Source: an uncultured bacterium (lineage in GTDB: Bacteria > Planctomycetota > Phycisphaerae > Sedimentisphaerales > Anaerobacaceae). From it: a stretch of DNA of 33,240 nucleotides. Of the stretch, positions 22,104 through 29,482 are shown in pieces. The translations under genes and the position numbers were made by a program. The stretch covers positions 1-33,240 of the forward strand of contig CAJVYN010000002.1 of assembly GCA_913009355.1 (NCBI GenBank), given 5' to 3'. The notes beneath the pieces were generated by a model, which was not told where the DNA came from, searched no databases, and saw nothing but the letters and a program-made list of their open reading frames with translations. Every line of letters begins with the position of its first letter. Within the stretch, counting starts at the first letter, position 1.

Positions 22104-23774
22104 CATCCTTATGCCCGCTGCCATTATGAGCAAACACAAGCCGAGAGCACAACAAAAATCCAGCCATTGCCCGTTCCTGCTAAAAAAGGTGGTTCTTTTA
22201 TCTATCGGCACTCTATCGACAAACCATCCAGCACAACCCGTCCGCTTCATAGCCTGGCGCGGTAAACTGCCAGCCAAAAAACCATCTCTTATACGCCCGA
22301 GCGTATCAACCAGACAGCTTATACCCGTATTAACGCTCCGCACAACAGCCAGTCTATTTTCGACCGCCCTGAAGGCGTAGACAGCTGCGTGCTGGGACAA
22401 TTCCGTACTGGGAAAAACTTTTTTATTTTTGAATCGTACGAACCAGCCGTCGTTACTTATATTTACCAGCCAGTCAAGTCGCTTTCGGCCCTGCTTATCT
22501 ACTGCAAATCTTCGGGCAATTGCAGGGACGGTACCCTCATAACAAATCATCACGCTGAATTTGTAAACCCGCTCCTTTTGACCCTCACCGCTGACCATTT
22601 CAAAAACGGTGTATTCGCTGCCGTAATCGAGCGTATAATCGTAATCGTATGGCGTAAATTTCATCAAAAGTTTATGAAGCCAGGGGGCGCTCTTCTTAAA
22701 GGGTACCACTTCACCGAAGGGAACCAGATGAATTTTATTGTACTTTTCTTTTGCCTGTTTTCCATCGGGCTTGTAAAGAAACGCTGAGTTATACCTGGCG
22801 AGATAGATACTTAAGCCATCATTTCGCCGCCTGATTTGGCCGCCGGGCGCACCTACGAGCACATAGGCCGTATTTTTCGAATGTTCGCTGAGGGCCTTGT
22901 CGAATTTTTTTTCAGTCTCTGAAGAAACCAGAAACGGCCATACTCCCCTATCTAATATGGCCTGGGCCATTGTCTCCGGCCAGACGATTAGTTCAGCGCC
23001 GGCCCTGGCACTTGCGTAACTGTCCTGCAACAGCCCATCAAATATCACACTATCTGCCTGTCCCGATTCCTTAACCGACTGCGGAACGTTCGACTGCACT
23101 GCGGCGACCAATGGTCCTGCTTCGACGAATTTATCCGATTGATTTATTCTCCATCGCCCATAAATTACAGCGGCAATCACTGCACCACACACCAGGGCCG
23201 TTTTTAGAAGATTACTGATTTTGAAAAGGTTTTTCCCACCGGCGGCAATTATCAGCTCAGCTATCAATCCATTGACCATTGCCACCAGAAACGAGACCCC
23301 AGCTGCGCCGAATATGTCTGCTATCTGGATGAGTGTGATATTTTGATACTGGCTGTGAGCCAAAAATCGCCAGAAAAAACCACCTAAGAAAAGACCCTGC
23401 AGCCGCTCGGCCCCGACGAACAACACCGGCACAGCGAGGAACAGCGGTATCTTTTTTTCTCTGCAATATCGCAAAGCAACAGCAAGTATCGGCCAGAGCA
23501 GCGCCATATAAAAACAGAAAGCCAGCCAGCCGGGCAGTGTAACCGGATAAACCCAGTATAAATTGCCGAGCCAGTAACAAAGTGAAACCAGATAGGCAAT
23601 AAGTGCCAGGTGTTTAGTTTTTGCAACCGGCGAGCAGGCAAGAATGAAAGGTACCAGCACTATCCACGCCAGCGGCGCCCAGCTAATCGGCGGCTGAATA
23701 ACCGTCAGCATTAGCACGCTGCAAACAAACAACGAACAAAGCAACACAATATGCCTTATCTTCGTGATGTTCAA
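22095..23774 (-). CDS. lnt: Apolipoprotein N-acyltransferase
   Basis: 559 residues from a TTG with AAAGGGC upstream. The N-terminal half has six to seven membrane helices; the C-terminal half is a nitrilase-like domain with the catalytic Glu in VWPET, Lys in YNKIHLVPFGEVVP and Cys in VMICYEGT. Lnt adds the third acyl chain to the N-terminal Cys of lipoproteins in the inner membrane; at least five lipoprotein genes lie in this window. A closing membrane helix (FCCALGLCLLIMAAGI) is present. The final codons fall in a palindromic element that may have replaced the original end. Confidence 0.92.
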   Translation of the reverse strand: MNITKIRHIVLLCSLFVCSVLMLTVIQPPISWAPLAWIVLVPFILACSPVAKTKHLALIAYLVSLCYWLGNLYWVYPVTLPGWLAFCFYMALLWPILAVALRYCREKKIPLFLAVPVLFVGAERLQGLFLGGFFWRFLAHSQYQNITLIQIADIFGAAGVSFLVAMVNGLIAELIIAAGGKNLFKISNLLKTALVCGAVIAAVIYGRWRINQSDKFVEAGPLVAAVQSNVPQSVKESGQADSVIFDGLLQDSYASARAGAELIVWPETMAQAILDRGVWPFLVSSETEKKFDKALSEHSKNTAYVLVGAPGGQIRRRNDGLSIYLARYNSAFLYKPDGKQAKEKYNKIHLVPFGEVVPFKKSAPWLHKLLMKFTPYDYDYTLDYGSEYTVFEMVSGEGQKERVYKFSVMICYEGTVPAIARRFAVDKQGRKRLDWLVNISNDGWFVRFKNKKVFPSTELSQHAAVYAFRAVENRLAVVRSVNTGISCLVDTLGRIRDGFLAGSLPRQAMKRTGCAGWFVDRVPIDKRTTFFSRNGQWLDFCCALGLCLLIMAAGIRMCK

Positions 23775-23833
23775 TTGTCGCCCTTTTAGTATTTAGCGCC
23801 AAAATTTATTTGGTTTTTTTTCGTTTTGTTTAG

Positions 23834-23888
23834 CCCCGCCACCTGTGGGCGGGGTCGTTTAGCCCCCAGGTTTATCCTGGGGGTTTTT
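23834..23888 (+). terminator. Two stacked GC hairpins with a plus-strand T tail
   Basis: Each hairpin is preceded by GTTTAGCCCC. First stem CCCCGCC/GGCGGGG (23834-23854), second CCCCCAGG/CCTGGGGG (23863-23883) followed by TTTTT. As a terminator the second would act on plus-strand (antisense) transcripts. The second stem forms the last codons of the methyltransferase gene. The layout suggests a dispersed hairpin repeat. Confidence 0.6.
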
Positions 23889-24650
23889 GTTCGCCGCTTC
23901 GACGCTTATCTTTTTCAATTCAGCCAGGCGTTTATTTGTGTTTCCAACGTACTCTTGAGAAATTTCCACACCGACATAATTTCTTCCCTGTTGAGCCGCC
24001 ACCGCTGCGGTAGTTCCCGAACCGCTAAAAGGGTCGAGCACACAGTCTCCGGGGTTGGAGCTGGCCGCTATAATTCTTTTGAGTAGCTTTTCCGGCATCT
24101 GGCAGGGGTGCCAGCCGAGACGCTCCTTGAATGTTCCGCATACCCTAGGGTATCCATTCCAGACATCGTCCGGCAGCTTGCCCGCCGGATTAGCTCGCTT
24201 GTCATTGTAAATTAACTGCCTGTCCGAGGGTACGCGAACAGCACAGTCGTTAAAAGTGAAGTTTTTTTTGTCGTTAACGAAGTAAAATATATGCGTATGT
24301 GAGCGGGCGAATTTATTTTTCGTCTGCTGGCCGAACGTATAGTGCCATATTATCCAGTTGCGCATCACAAGTCCTAAATCGTCAGCTATGATTTTCACAT
24401 TCGCCGCATAGTCATCGCCTATAGCTATGTAAAACGAGCCGTACGGCTTTAAGACGTTTTTGCAGACGGCCATCCAGTCTTTCGTCCATGCGATGTAATT
24501 TTTACTTTTTACTTTGTCGTGGTATTTGTCGTATTTGTAACCGATATTAAATGGCGGGTCGGCGAAAATCAAGTCTGCAAAGGGCTTGCGAACCTTACTT
24601 AGAACCTCTATACAATCGCCGCAAATTATCTTATTGAGAAACTTTTGCAT
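23859..24650 (-). CDS. Solitary DNA methyltransferase (amino-methylating, beta-type order)
   Basis: 263 residues. The catalytic motif DPPFN is near residue 31 and the SAM motif DPFSGSGTT near residue 205, i.e. motif IV before motif I, the order of beta-class adenine-N6 or cytosine-N4 methyltransferases. The start IICGDCIEVLSKV and the end NYVGVEIS also fit. No restriction endonuclease or specificity gene is adjacent, so it is probably an orphan with an epigenetic or regulatory role; the target sequence cannot be read from the protein. Two TTTTTAC words at 24499-24512 encode part of DKVKSKNY. The last residues PQDKPGG are made by a hairpin repeat. Confidence 0.88.
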   Translation of the reverse strand: MQKFLNKIICGDCIEVLSKVRKPFADLIFADPPFNIGYKYDKYHDKVKSKNYIAWTKDWMAVCKNVLKPYGSFYIAIGDDYAANVKIIADDLGLVMRNWIIWHYTFGQQTKNKFARSHTHIFYFVNDKKNFTFNDCAVRVPSDRQLIYNDKRANPAGKLPDDVWNGYPRVCGTFKERLGWHPCQMPEKLLKRIIAASSNPGDCVLDPFSGSGTTAAVAAQQGRNYVGVEISQEYVGNTNKRLAELKKISVEAANKNPQDKPGG

Positions 24651-24735
24651 AGCGACATATTATAGATTAGCGCTGACTTTGCAAGGACAATTGCAATACG
24701 AAATCTACGGCCTGGGCCGGTTAGAAATTTCATTT

Positions 24736-25344
24736 TCAACGGGGCTTGATTACTTTCTGTTCTTCGAATACCTTGCCGGTCAGATAATCGGTAAAAGTTA
24801 CCTTCACCGTTAATGGCCCTTCGACATTGCTGATTTTGTCGGCTACGTCAAAAGTCAATCTGTAATTGATGGTTATCAACGTGGCAAACCAGAGCTTTTT
24901 CAACTCGTCCGGCCTTACGCTCCATTGGCCGAGCAGTGCCTGGCCGTCCTTTTCGTTCAGGTCCCAGAGCTGTACATCCACCGCCCCCGCTGCTTTTACT
25001 ATATCGCCCTCTTCATCGATCGGCTGTATATAGACAATCAGCTTTTCTTTTTTTCCGTCTTTGTCTTTGTCGTAGAAGTTGGTATATCTGCCGATCCTGA
25101 TTTTTTGCAGGTCATAGAGATTTTCGAGTTTGACTTCAGGTTTTAAGCCGGCCAGAACTTGTACCTGTTTTTTGAATTGCTTATTTTCTGTTTTGGACTG
25201 CTCGAGTTGGCGTGTCAGTTGCGTTTTTTCTTCTCTCAACACCTGAATTTGCTCGGTCAGCGATACTTGCCGGCTGTTGGCATTTTCACAACCGCCCGCC
25301 AAAGCCAGCAGGCTGCCCGCCAGAATAATGGTTACTGTTTTCAT
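24736..25344 (-). CDS. Lipoprotein with coiled coil
   Basis: 202 residues. Signal peptide with a lipobox ending ALAGGC, so Cys19 is likely lipidated. Residues 28-65 form a coiled coil (TEQIQVLREEKTQLTRQLEQ). The C-terminal 130 residues form a beta-rich domain with a Ca-binding-like YDKDKDGKKE and the pattern VDVQLWDLNEKDGQALLGQW. No family name known to me, though the plan is common among planctomycete lipoproteins. GGGAT lies a few bases before the ATG. It lies downstream of clpP1 across a heptamer array. Confidence 0.75.
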   Translation of the reverse strand: MKTVTIILAGSLLALAGGCENANSRQVSLTEQIQVLREEKTQLTRQLEQSKTENKQFKKQVQVLAGLKPEVKLENLYDLQKIRIGRYTNFYDKDKDGKKEKLIVYIQPIDEEGDIVKAAGAVDVQLWDLNEKDGQALLGQWSVRPDELKKLWFATLITINYRLTFDVADKISNVEGPLTVKVTFTDYLTGKVFEEQKVIKPR

Positions 25345-25360
25345 TCGTATCCCATATCCC

Positions 25361-25423
25361 GCTTCACGAAATACGCTTCACGCCCCACGCTTCACGCTTC
25401 ACGCTTCACGCTTCACGATTTCG
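25361..25423 (+). repeat. Heptamer word array GCTTCAC
   Basis: Nine 7-bp steps (GCTTCAC six times, with GAAATAC, GCCCCAC and GATTTCG variants). The clpP1 stop codon (25399-25401) lies inside, so the last residues EIVKREA are encoded by the array. Confidence 0.9.
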
Positions 25424-26022
25424 GGCGCTTTCTGTAATATTCTGTCAGCCAGCCCGTAATTGATTGCTTCTTCGGCTTCGAGCCAAAGATTTCGGTCGCA
25501 ATCTTTTTCTATTTTGTCCGGCTCTTGGCCTGTATGTTTGGCCAATATATCATAAAGCCGGCTGCGCAGCCGCAGTATCTCCTTCGCTTCGATATCCAAA
25601 TCGGTAGCAGTGCCCTCTAATACGCCTGTGATTAGGGGCTGGTGCAGAAGCGCTCTACTGTTTGCCAAAAGGTATCGCTTATCGGCTTTGCCGCCCGTCA
25701 ACAGGCACGCTCCCATACTTGCCGCCTGGCCGACACAATAAGTTGCAACATCACAGCGTAAAAACTGCATCGTATCATAGACTGCAAGCCCTGCTGTGAT
25801 TGAGCCGCCCGGTGAATTGATATAAAAATGGATATCGTTCTTGCTGTCCTCATTGCTCAGAAACAGCATCTGGGCGATAATTAAATTTGCGGTTGTATCA
25901 TCAATCGGGCCGCCGAGAAAGATTATTCTGTCTTTGAGCAATCTCGAATAAATATCGTAGGCGCGTTCGGTTCGGCCGCTCTTCTCAATTACTATCGGTA
26001 CTAAATTTTGATTCTCTGCCAT
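25399..26022 (-). CDS. clpP: Clp protease subunit ClpP1 with Ser-His-Asn triad
   Basis: 207 residues, full length. ClpP forms a 14-mer chamber that degrades proteins fed by Clp ATPases. Substrate strand [10 protein letters not shown], nucleophile S102 in GQAASMGA and H127 in LLHQPL are present. At the place of the third residue (E. coli precursor D185, in TERDRF) this protein reads CDRNLW, i.e. Asn178. Listeria ClpP1 has the same Asp-to-Asn change and works best with its ClpP2. The downstream gene order (clpP2 first in transcription, clpP1 22 bp later) fits a mixed particle. The C-terminal residues come from a heptamer array. Confidence 0.93.
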   Translation of the reverse strand: MAENQNLVPIVIEKSGRTERAYDIYSRLLKDRIIFLGGPIDDTTANLIIAQMLFLSNEDSKNDIHFYINSPGGSITAGLAVYDTMQFLRCDVATYCVGQAASMGACLLTGGKADKRYLLANSRALLHQPLITGVLEGTATDLDIEAKEILRLRSRLYDILAKHTGQEPDKIEKDCDRNLWLEAEEAINYGLADRILQKAPEIVKREA

Positions 26023-26044
26023 AATTCGTATCCCGTATGCGTTT

Positions 26045-26698
26045 TTACTTTTTACTTTTTACTTTCTTTTTTCCTTCTTCATCTTCTTCTTCGTGCAACA
26101 CCTCATCAATAAGGCCGTACTGATGGGCCTGCTCAGCGGTCATATATCTGTCTCTTTCAGTTTCTTCAGCGATTTTCTCGACCGGCTGGCCGGTGTGTTT
26201 TGAAAGAATTTCGTTTATCATAGCTTTGGCTTTCAGGATTTCTTCCGCCTGGATTTTGATATCGGCTGCCTGTCCGCTAACCCCGCCCCAGGGCTGATGC
26301 AGCATAACCTTAGCGTGTGGAAGGGCATGCCGCTTGCCTTTTGTCCCGGCTGCCAATATTATCGCACCGCCGGACTGAGCTCTGCCGATGCAGTAGGTGG
26401 CAATCGGAGAGCTGACAAAACGCATAGTATCGTAAATTGCCATTGTATCGTCAACACTGCCGCCCGGGGAATTGATGTAAAGACTGATTTCACTGGCACG
26501 CTTGAGATTGTCCAGATACAGCATCTTCATAATCACTTCGGCAGCCCTCTGGTACGATATTTCACCTATCAGAAACACAATCCGGTTTTCCAGCAGCATA
26601 TCGTCGAGACTCATCTGGCGGTAGCGCTGATACTGGCCGTATTGATTATACACATCAAGATGTTTGGAAATGTTTCTTTCGGGACGTTCTATAAACAT
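26045..26698 (-). CDS. clpP: Clp protease subunit ClpP2, canonical triad
   Basis: 217 residues. Catalytic S109 (GRAQSGGA, replacing the usual AASMGA), H134 (MLHQPWGG) and D183 (TERDRY) are all in register with E. coli ClpP. The N-terminal 25 residues ([20 protein letters not shown]) are longer than usual and may be a propeptide. The C-terminus is acidic then Lys-rich ([16 protein letters not shown]), and the last codons are formed by three TTTTTAC words (26042-26062). AAAGGAAA precedes the ATG. It lies between tig and clpP1, a common tig-clpP order; no clpX is seen downstream. Confidence 0.93.
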   Translation of the reverse strand: MFIERPERNISKHLDVYNQYGQYQRYRQMSLDDMLLENRIVFLIGEISYQRAAEVIMKMLYLDNLKRASEISLYINSPGGSVDDTMAIYDTMRFVSSPIATYCIGRAQSGGAIILAAGTKGKRHALPHAKVMLHQPWGGVSGQAADIKIQAEEILKAKAMINEILSKHTGQPVEKIAEETERDRYMTAEQAHQYGLIDEVLHEEEDEEGKKKVKSKK

Positions 26699-26845
26699 TT
26701 ATTATTTCCTTTATAAAAAAATGCAAACCAAGTCTTTCGACTCTGCTCAGTCCTATGGACTCCCAAGGAAGATAATACACAACACGATACCTGCTTTCAC
26801 AGGCACAAGCATACACACAGCATAATACGAATATATCGGATATTT

Positions 26846-28294
26846 CTACTCGTCGGTTTTCTTTTTAGCTGTTGTTTTGTGTTTTGTGGGTCGTTTTTTT
26901 TCGGCAGTAGTTGCTTTCTTAGCGGTTTTTTTGGGTTTTGGGGGTTTTTTAGTTTTCTTTTCAGGCTCGATTTCTGTTATTTTCGCTGACTCCAGCAATT
27001 TAGCGATACATTTATTTTCTCTCGCCTGCAATCTGAACTGCGACAACGAGCCGTCGCGTACCATTTCCTCTCTCATTCTTTCGGGTCGCTGCCCTCGCTG
27101 AATGGCCAATTGGGCAATATGGCCGTTAAGCTCTTCTTCGCTGACATCAATATCGAGCTTTTCTGCAATTTTATCCATTATAAAAAATGTTTTAAGCTGC
27201 TCTTTAGCCTGTTGTTCACTGCCTGCCCGCAACTGCTCCATTTGCTCTTCGATCTGCTCACGGCCCAATCCTCGCGACGTTAGACTGCTGTACTGTCTTT
27301 GCAGCAGCATAGTCGCCTGGTCTGCAACAATATCCACGGGCAGGTCGAATTTTACATTGTCGAGCATATACTTGTAAATCTGTTCAGTCATTTCCGTCCG
27401 CTGCTGTGTCTCCAATCGGCTCTGCAGCGTATCACGCATTTTTTCCCGCAGCTCGTTTTCATCTTCGGCTCCGAACCTCTTGAGCAAATCCTCATTTAAC
27501 GCTGCGGGTTTGAGCCATTTAATATCCTTGATGGTGATTTGGACATCTACCTTTTTGCCGCGATATTCTTCTCTGAAATATGTTTTTGGTACCTTGACGC
27601 TTGTTTGTCGCGTCTCGCCGGCCTTGGCGCCTACCAGAAGTTCATCAAGTTTTTCGACCGGTATCGCTCCGACAAAACCATTTTGCCTTACATATATCTC
27701 GATATTGTCAAGTTTCTCTTCTTCCTCCGTCCCATCGGCCTTTAGAATCGCATCAGCTATTATCTGGTCGTCAAGCTCAACTTCCTGGCCCTGTCGCGGC
27801 GTCCACACACCTGACCATTTTTGTAATTGCTCAATTTCTCTGTTGATTTGCTCGTCCGTAACTTCCAGCTTTGTCTTTTTTACCTCAATACCCTCCAGTT
27901 GCGGCAAATCGAACTCGGGCCGTACTTCGACCTCAAAATCGAACTTCAGCGGACCGGCGGCCGGCAGTTCTATTTTTTCGAAATCGATGTCCGGGTCACG
28001 AAGGACATTGAGGTCATTATCCTTGATGGCCGAATCGCTGGCATCGGCCAATAATTTCAGCTTGACCTGCTCTGTTGTCTCTTTGCCGAATCTTTTTTCC
28101 AGAAGCTGGCGGGGCGCTCGGCCCTTTCTGAAACCCGGCACCACCGCATCTTTGCGCAAGCTGTCATATTGCTCGTCGGTGGCATCCTTTATCACCTCTT
28201 CCGGTATCTCCACGCAAACCTTTTTTTTGCAGGCCCCTGCCTCTTCAATTACAACTATATTTTTCGATGCTACAGACTGCTGTTCTTCAGCCAT
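26846..28294 (-). CDS. tig: Trigger factor
   Basis: 482 residues, longer than the usual 430. A ribosome-associated chaperone for nascent chains. The ribosome-docking loop GFRKGRAP is at 54-61. A degenerate FKBP-like domain follows (about 165-265), then the long helical C-terminal arms. The last 38 residues are a Lys/Thr/Pro tail (KKTKKPPKPKKTAKKATT and on) like histone H1, not part of the standard protein. GGGAG precedes the ATG. It is followed by clpP2 and clpP1, linking folding and degradation. Confidence 0.92.
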   Translation of the reverse strand: MAEEQQSVASKNIVVIEEAGACKKKVCVEIPEEVIKDATDEQYDSLRKDAVVPGFRKGRAPRQLLEKRFGKETTEQVKLKLLADASDSAIKDNDLNVLRDPDIDFEKIELPAAGPLKFDFEVEVRPEFDLPQLEGIEVKKTKLEVTDEQINREIEQLQKWSGVWTPRQGQEVELDDQIIADAILKADGTEEEEKLDNIEIYVRQNGFVGAIPVEKLDELLVGAKAGETRQTSVKVPKTYFREEYRGKKVDVQITIKDIKWLKPAALNEDLLKRFGAEDENELREKMRDTLQSRLETQQRTEMTEQIYKYMLDNVKFDLPVDIVADQATMLLQRQYSSLTSRGLGREQIEEQMEQLRAGSEQQAKEQLKTFFIMDKIAEKLDIDVSEEELNGHIAQLAIQRGQRPERMREEMVRDGSLSQFRLQARENKCIAKLLESAKITEIEPEKKTKKPPKPKKTAKKATTAEKKRPTKHKTTAKKKTDE

Positions 28295-28374
28295 TTCACT
28301 GCTCCCAAATTATCCGGTAACTGGTTAAATGATAACTGGTTAAACGATTACCCCTGGCCAGTTATCAAATTAAA

Positions 28375-28448
28375 AGCGGGTGATGAGATTTGAACTCACG
28401 ACATTCACGTTGGCAACGTGACGCTCTACCACTGAGCTACACCCGCAG
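28375..28448 (-). tRNA. tRNA-Gly (anticodon GCC)
   Basis: On the minus strand: acceptor GCGGGTG/CACCCGC, D arm TAGCTCAGTGGTAGAGC, anticodon stem TCACG/CGTGA with loop TTGCCAA, T arm GTGAGTTCAAATCTCAT. Its own promoter is at 28485-28513. It may read through into tig 80 bp downstream, across an AACTGG/CCAGTT inverted word (28318-28366). Confidence 0.95.
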
Positions 28449-28484
28449 TAATAATCCACTATCGACTATTTATTGTTATTGAAT

Positions 28485-28513
28485 TATGCATTATCAATAG
28501 TGGATAGTCAACA
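28485..28513 (-). promoter_or_regulatory. Promoter of tRNA-Gly(GCC)
   Basis: On the minus strand, TTGACT (28513-28508), 17-bp spacer, CATAAT (28490-28485). The -35 is one of three 7-bp-spaced AGTCAAN words at 28508-28528. ATCCACTAT/ATAGTGGAT forms an inverted pair around the -10. Confidence 0.65.
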
Positions 28514-28637
28514 GTCAATAGTCAATTAACCAGCGGTTTTTTGCAAAATTTTCGGCCTTTATATCGGCAAAATCACCGCGGGACGATAAGCTGCAGTAAA
28601 AAATAGTAAGGGCTGTTAATTAATTTGATTCTGTAAC

Positions 28638-28661
28638 AGGTGCTGTTCTGGGCACCTTTTT
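28638..28661 (+). terminator. Plus-strand terminator with no upstream gene
   Basis: AGGTGC, 8-nt loop, GCACCT followed by TTTT. No plus-strand gene precedes it in the 350 bp to its left, and the nearest plus-strand gene further back is ftsI. It may end a small RNA from the 28530-28660 stretch or be chance. Confidence 0.5.
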
Positions 28662-28699
28662 AGCAATTTCACCGAATTGGTATGAATCGATATGCAAAA

Positions 28700-28784
28700 C
28701 GGAGCAGGAGGGATTCGAACCCCCGGTACCTTACGGTACAACGGTTTTCAAGACCGTCGCGATCAACCACTCTGCCACTGCTCC
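28700..28784 (-). tRNA. tRNA-Ser (anticodon UGA)
   Basis: On the minus strand: acceptor GGAGCAG/CTGCTCC, anticodon stem ACGGT/ACCGT with loop CTTGAAA, a long variable arm GTACCGTAAGGTACC as expected for Ser, T arm GGGGTTCGAATCCCT, discriminator G. Confidence 0.95.
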
Positions 28785-28959
28785 AAAATAATTGATTATT
28801 TTTTAACGTCTTTTCCAGGCCATCAATTATCGGCTTTTAACCGATTCCAGGCAAACCTTTAACTATTTTATGATTAAAAAGCTATTTTGCAAGCCAATTT
28901 GGTCTAATCGAGGCGGCCAACGGGATTTGAAAAAGAATTTGGGATTTCGCATTTTTTGT

Positions 28960-28995
28960 TTGACATCACATAGTTTGCATAGCATAATATGTAAA
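28960..28995 (+). promoter_or_regulatory. padR promoter with overlapping dyad operator
   Basis: TTGACA (28960-28965), 17-bp spacer, CATAAT (28983-28988). A dyad TTTGCATA, 6 bp, TATGTAAA (28974-28995) overlaps the -10. PadR proteins bind such AT-rich dyads and often repress themselves, so autoregulation is likely. Confidence 0.65.
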
Positions 28996-29032
28996 GTAAA
29001 ATAAGATGCAATATACAAACAAGGAGACCTTT

Positions 29033-29374
29033 ATGAAGTTTGAAAGTCAGCTATTAAAAGGGATTGCCCCTGCGGTCGTCCTGGAGATTCTCTCCCGCGG
29101 CCAGATGTACGGCTACGAATTAAGCCGGGCTATCGAGCAGCGAAGCGGTGATGTTCTGACACTCGGTAAAGGGACGCTGTATCCGCTGCTCTACAACTTA
29201 GAAGCCAAGAAGCTTATCAAGGGTAAATGGGAAACAGCCGAATCCAGCCGAAAGAGACGCTATTACTCCATCACCGGCAAGGGCAAAAGTCAATTAGCAA
29301 AGCAAAAGGCCCAGCTCAGAAAACTTACAGCCGGCTTGAATCTTGTCTTCGGCGGTGCACTCACACCAGCTTAA
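29033..29374 (+). CDS. PadR-family transcriptional regulator
   Basis: 113 residues from the ATG at 29033, with AAGGAG 7 nt upstream. The winged-helix domain is clear: VLEILSRGQMYGYELSRAIE, the recognition region GKGTLYPLLYNLEAKKLIKG and the wing RRYYSITGKGKSQL. PadR proteins are mostly repressors of membrane or transport genes. The gene directly downstream encodes a membrane protein, probably its target and sensor partner, in the common pairing of a short PadR with a HAAS-domain membrane protein. Confidence 0.9.
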   Translation: MKFESQLLKGIAPAVVLEILSRGQMYGYELSRAIEQRSGDVLTLGKGTLYPLLYNLEAKKLIKGKWETAESSRKRRYYSITGKGKSQLAKQKAQLRKLTAGLNLVFGGALTPA

Positions 29375-29380
29375 AAAAAT

Positions 29381-29446
29381 AACCGCTGAGAACGCAAAGT
29401 ACGCAGAGAAGGATAAATAAGAAAATAGCTCTGCGAACTCAGCGGT
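29381..29446 (+). repeat. Dispersed hairpin between padR and its partner gene
   Basis: ACCGCTGAG/CTCAGCGGT with inner CGCAGAG/CTCTGCG forms a long hairpin. Its left part matches, inverted, 12112-12147 before the ftsL-like gene. Confidence 0.65.
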
Positions 29447-29482
29447 CTCTGCGGTAAAGAAACAAAAAGCGGAGGCCGAATT

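Noticed and set aside
25717-25719. Idea that ClpP1 lacks its nucleophile Ser
   Set aside because: S102 and H127 align well at the normal 25-residue spacing; only the third residue differs.
27480-28328. Plus-strand ORF of 282 residues
   Set aside because: Antisense of tig with Ser-rich shadow composition.
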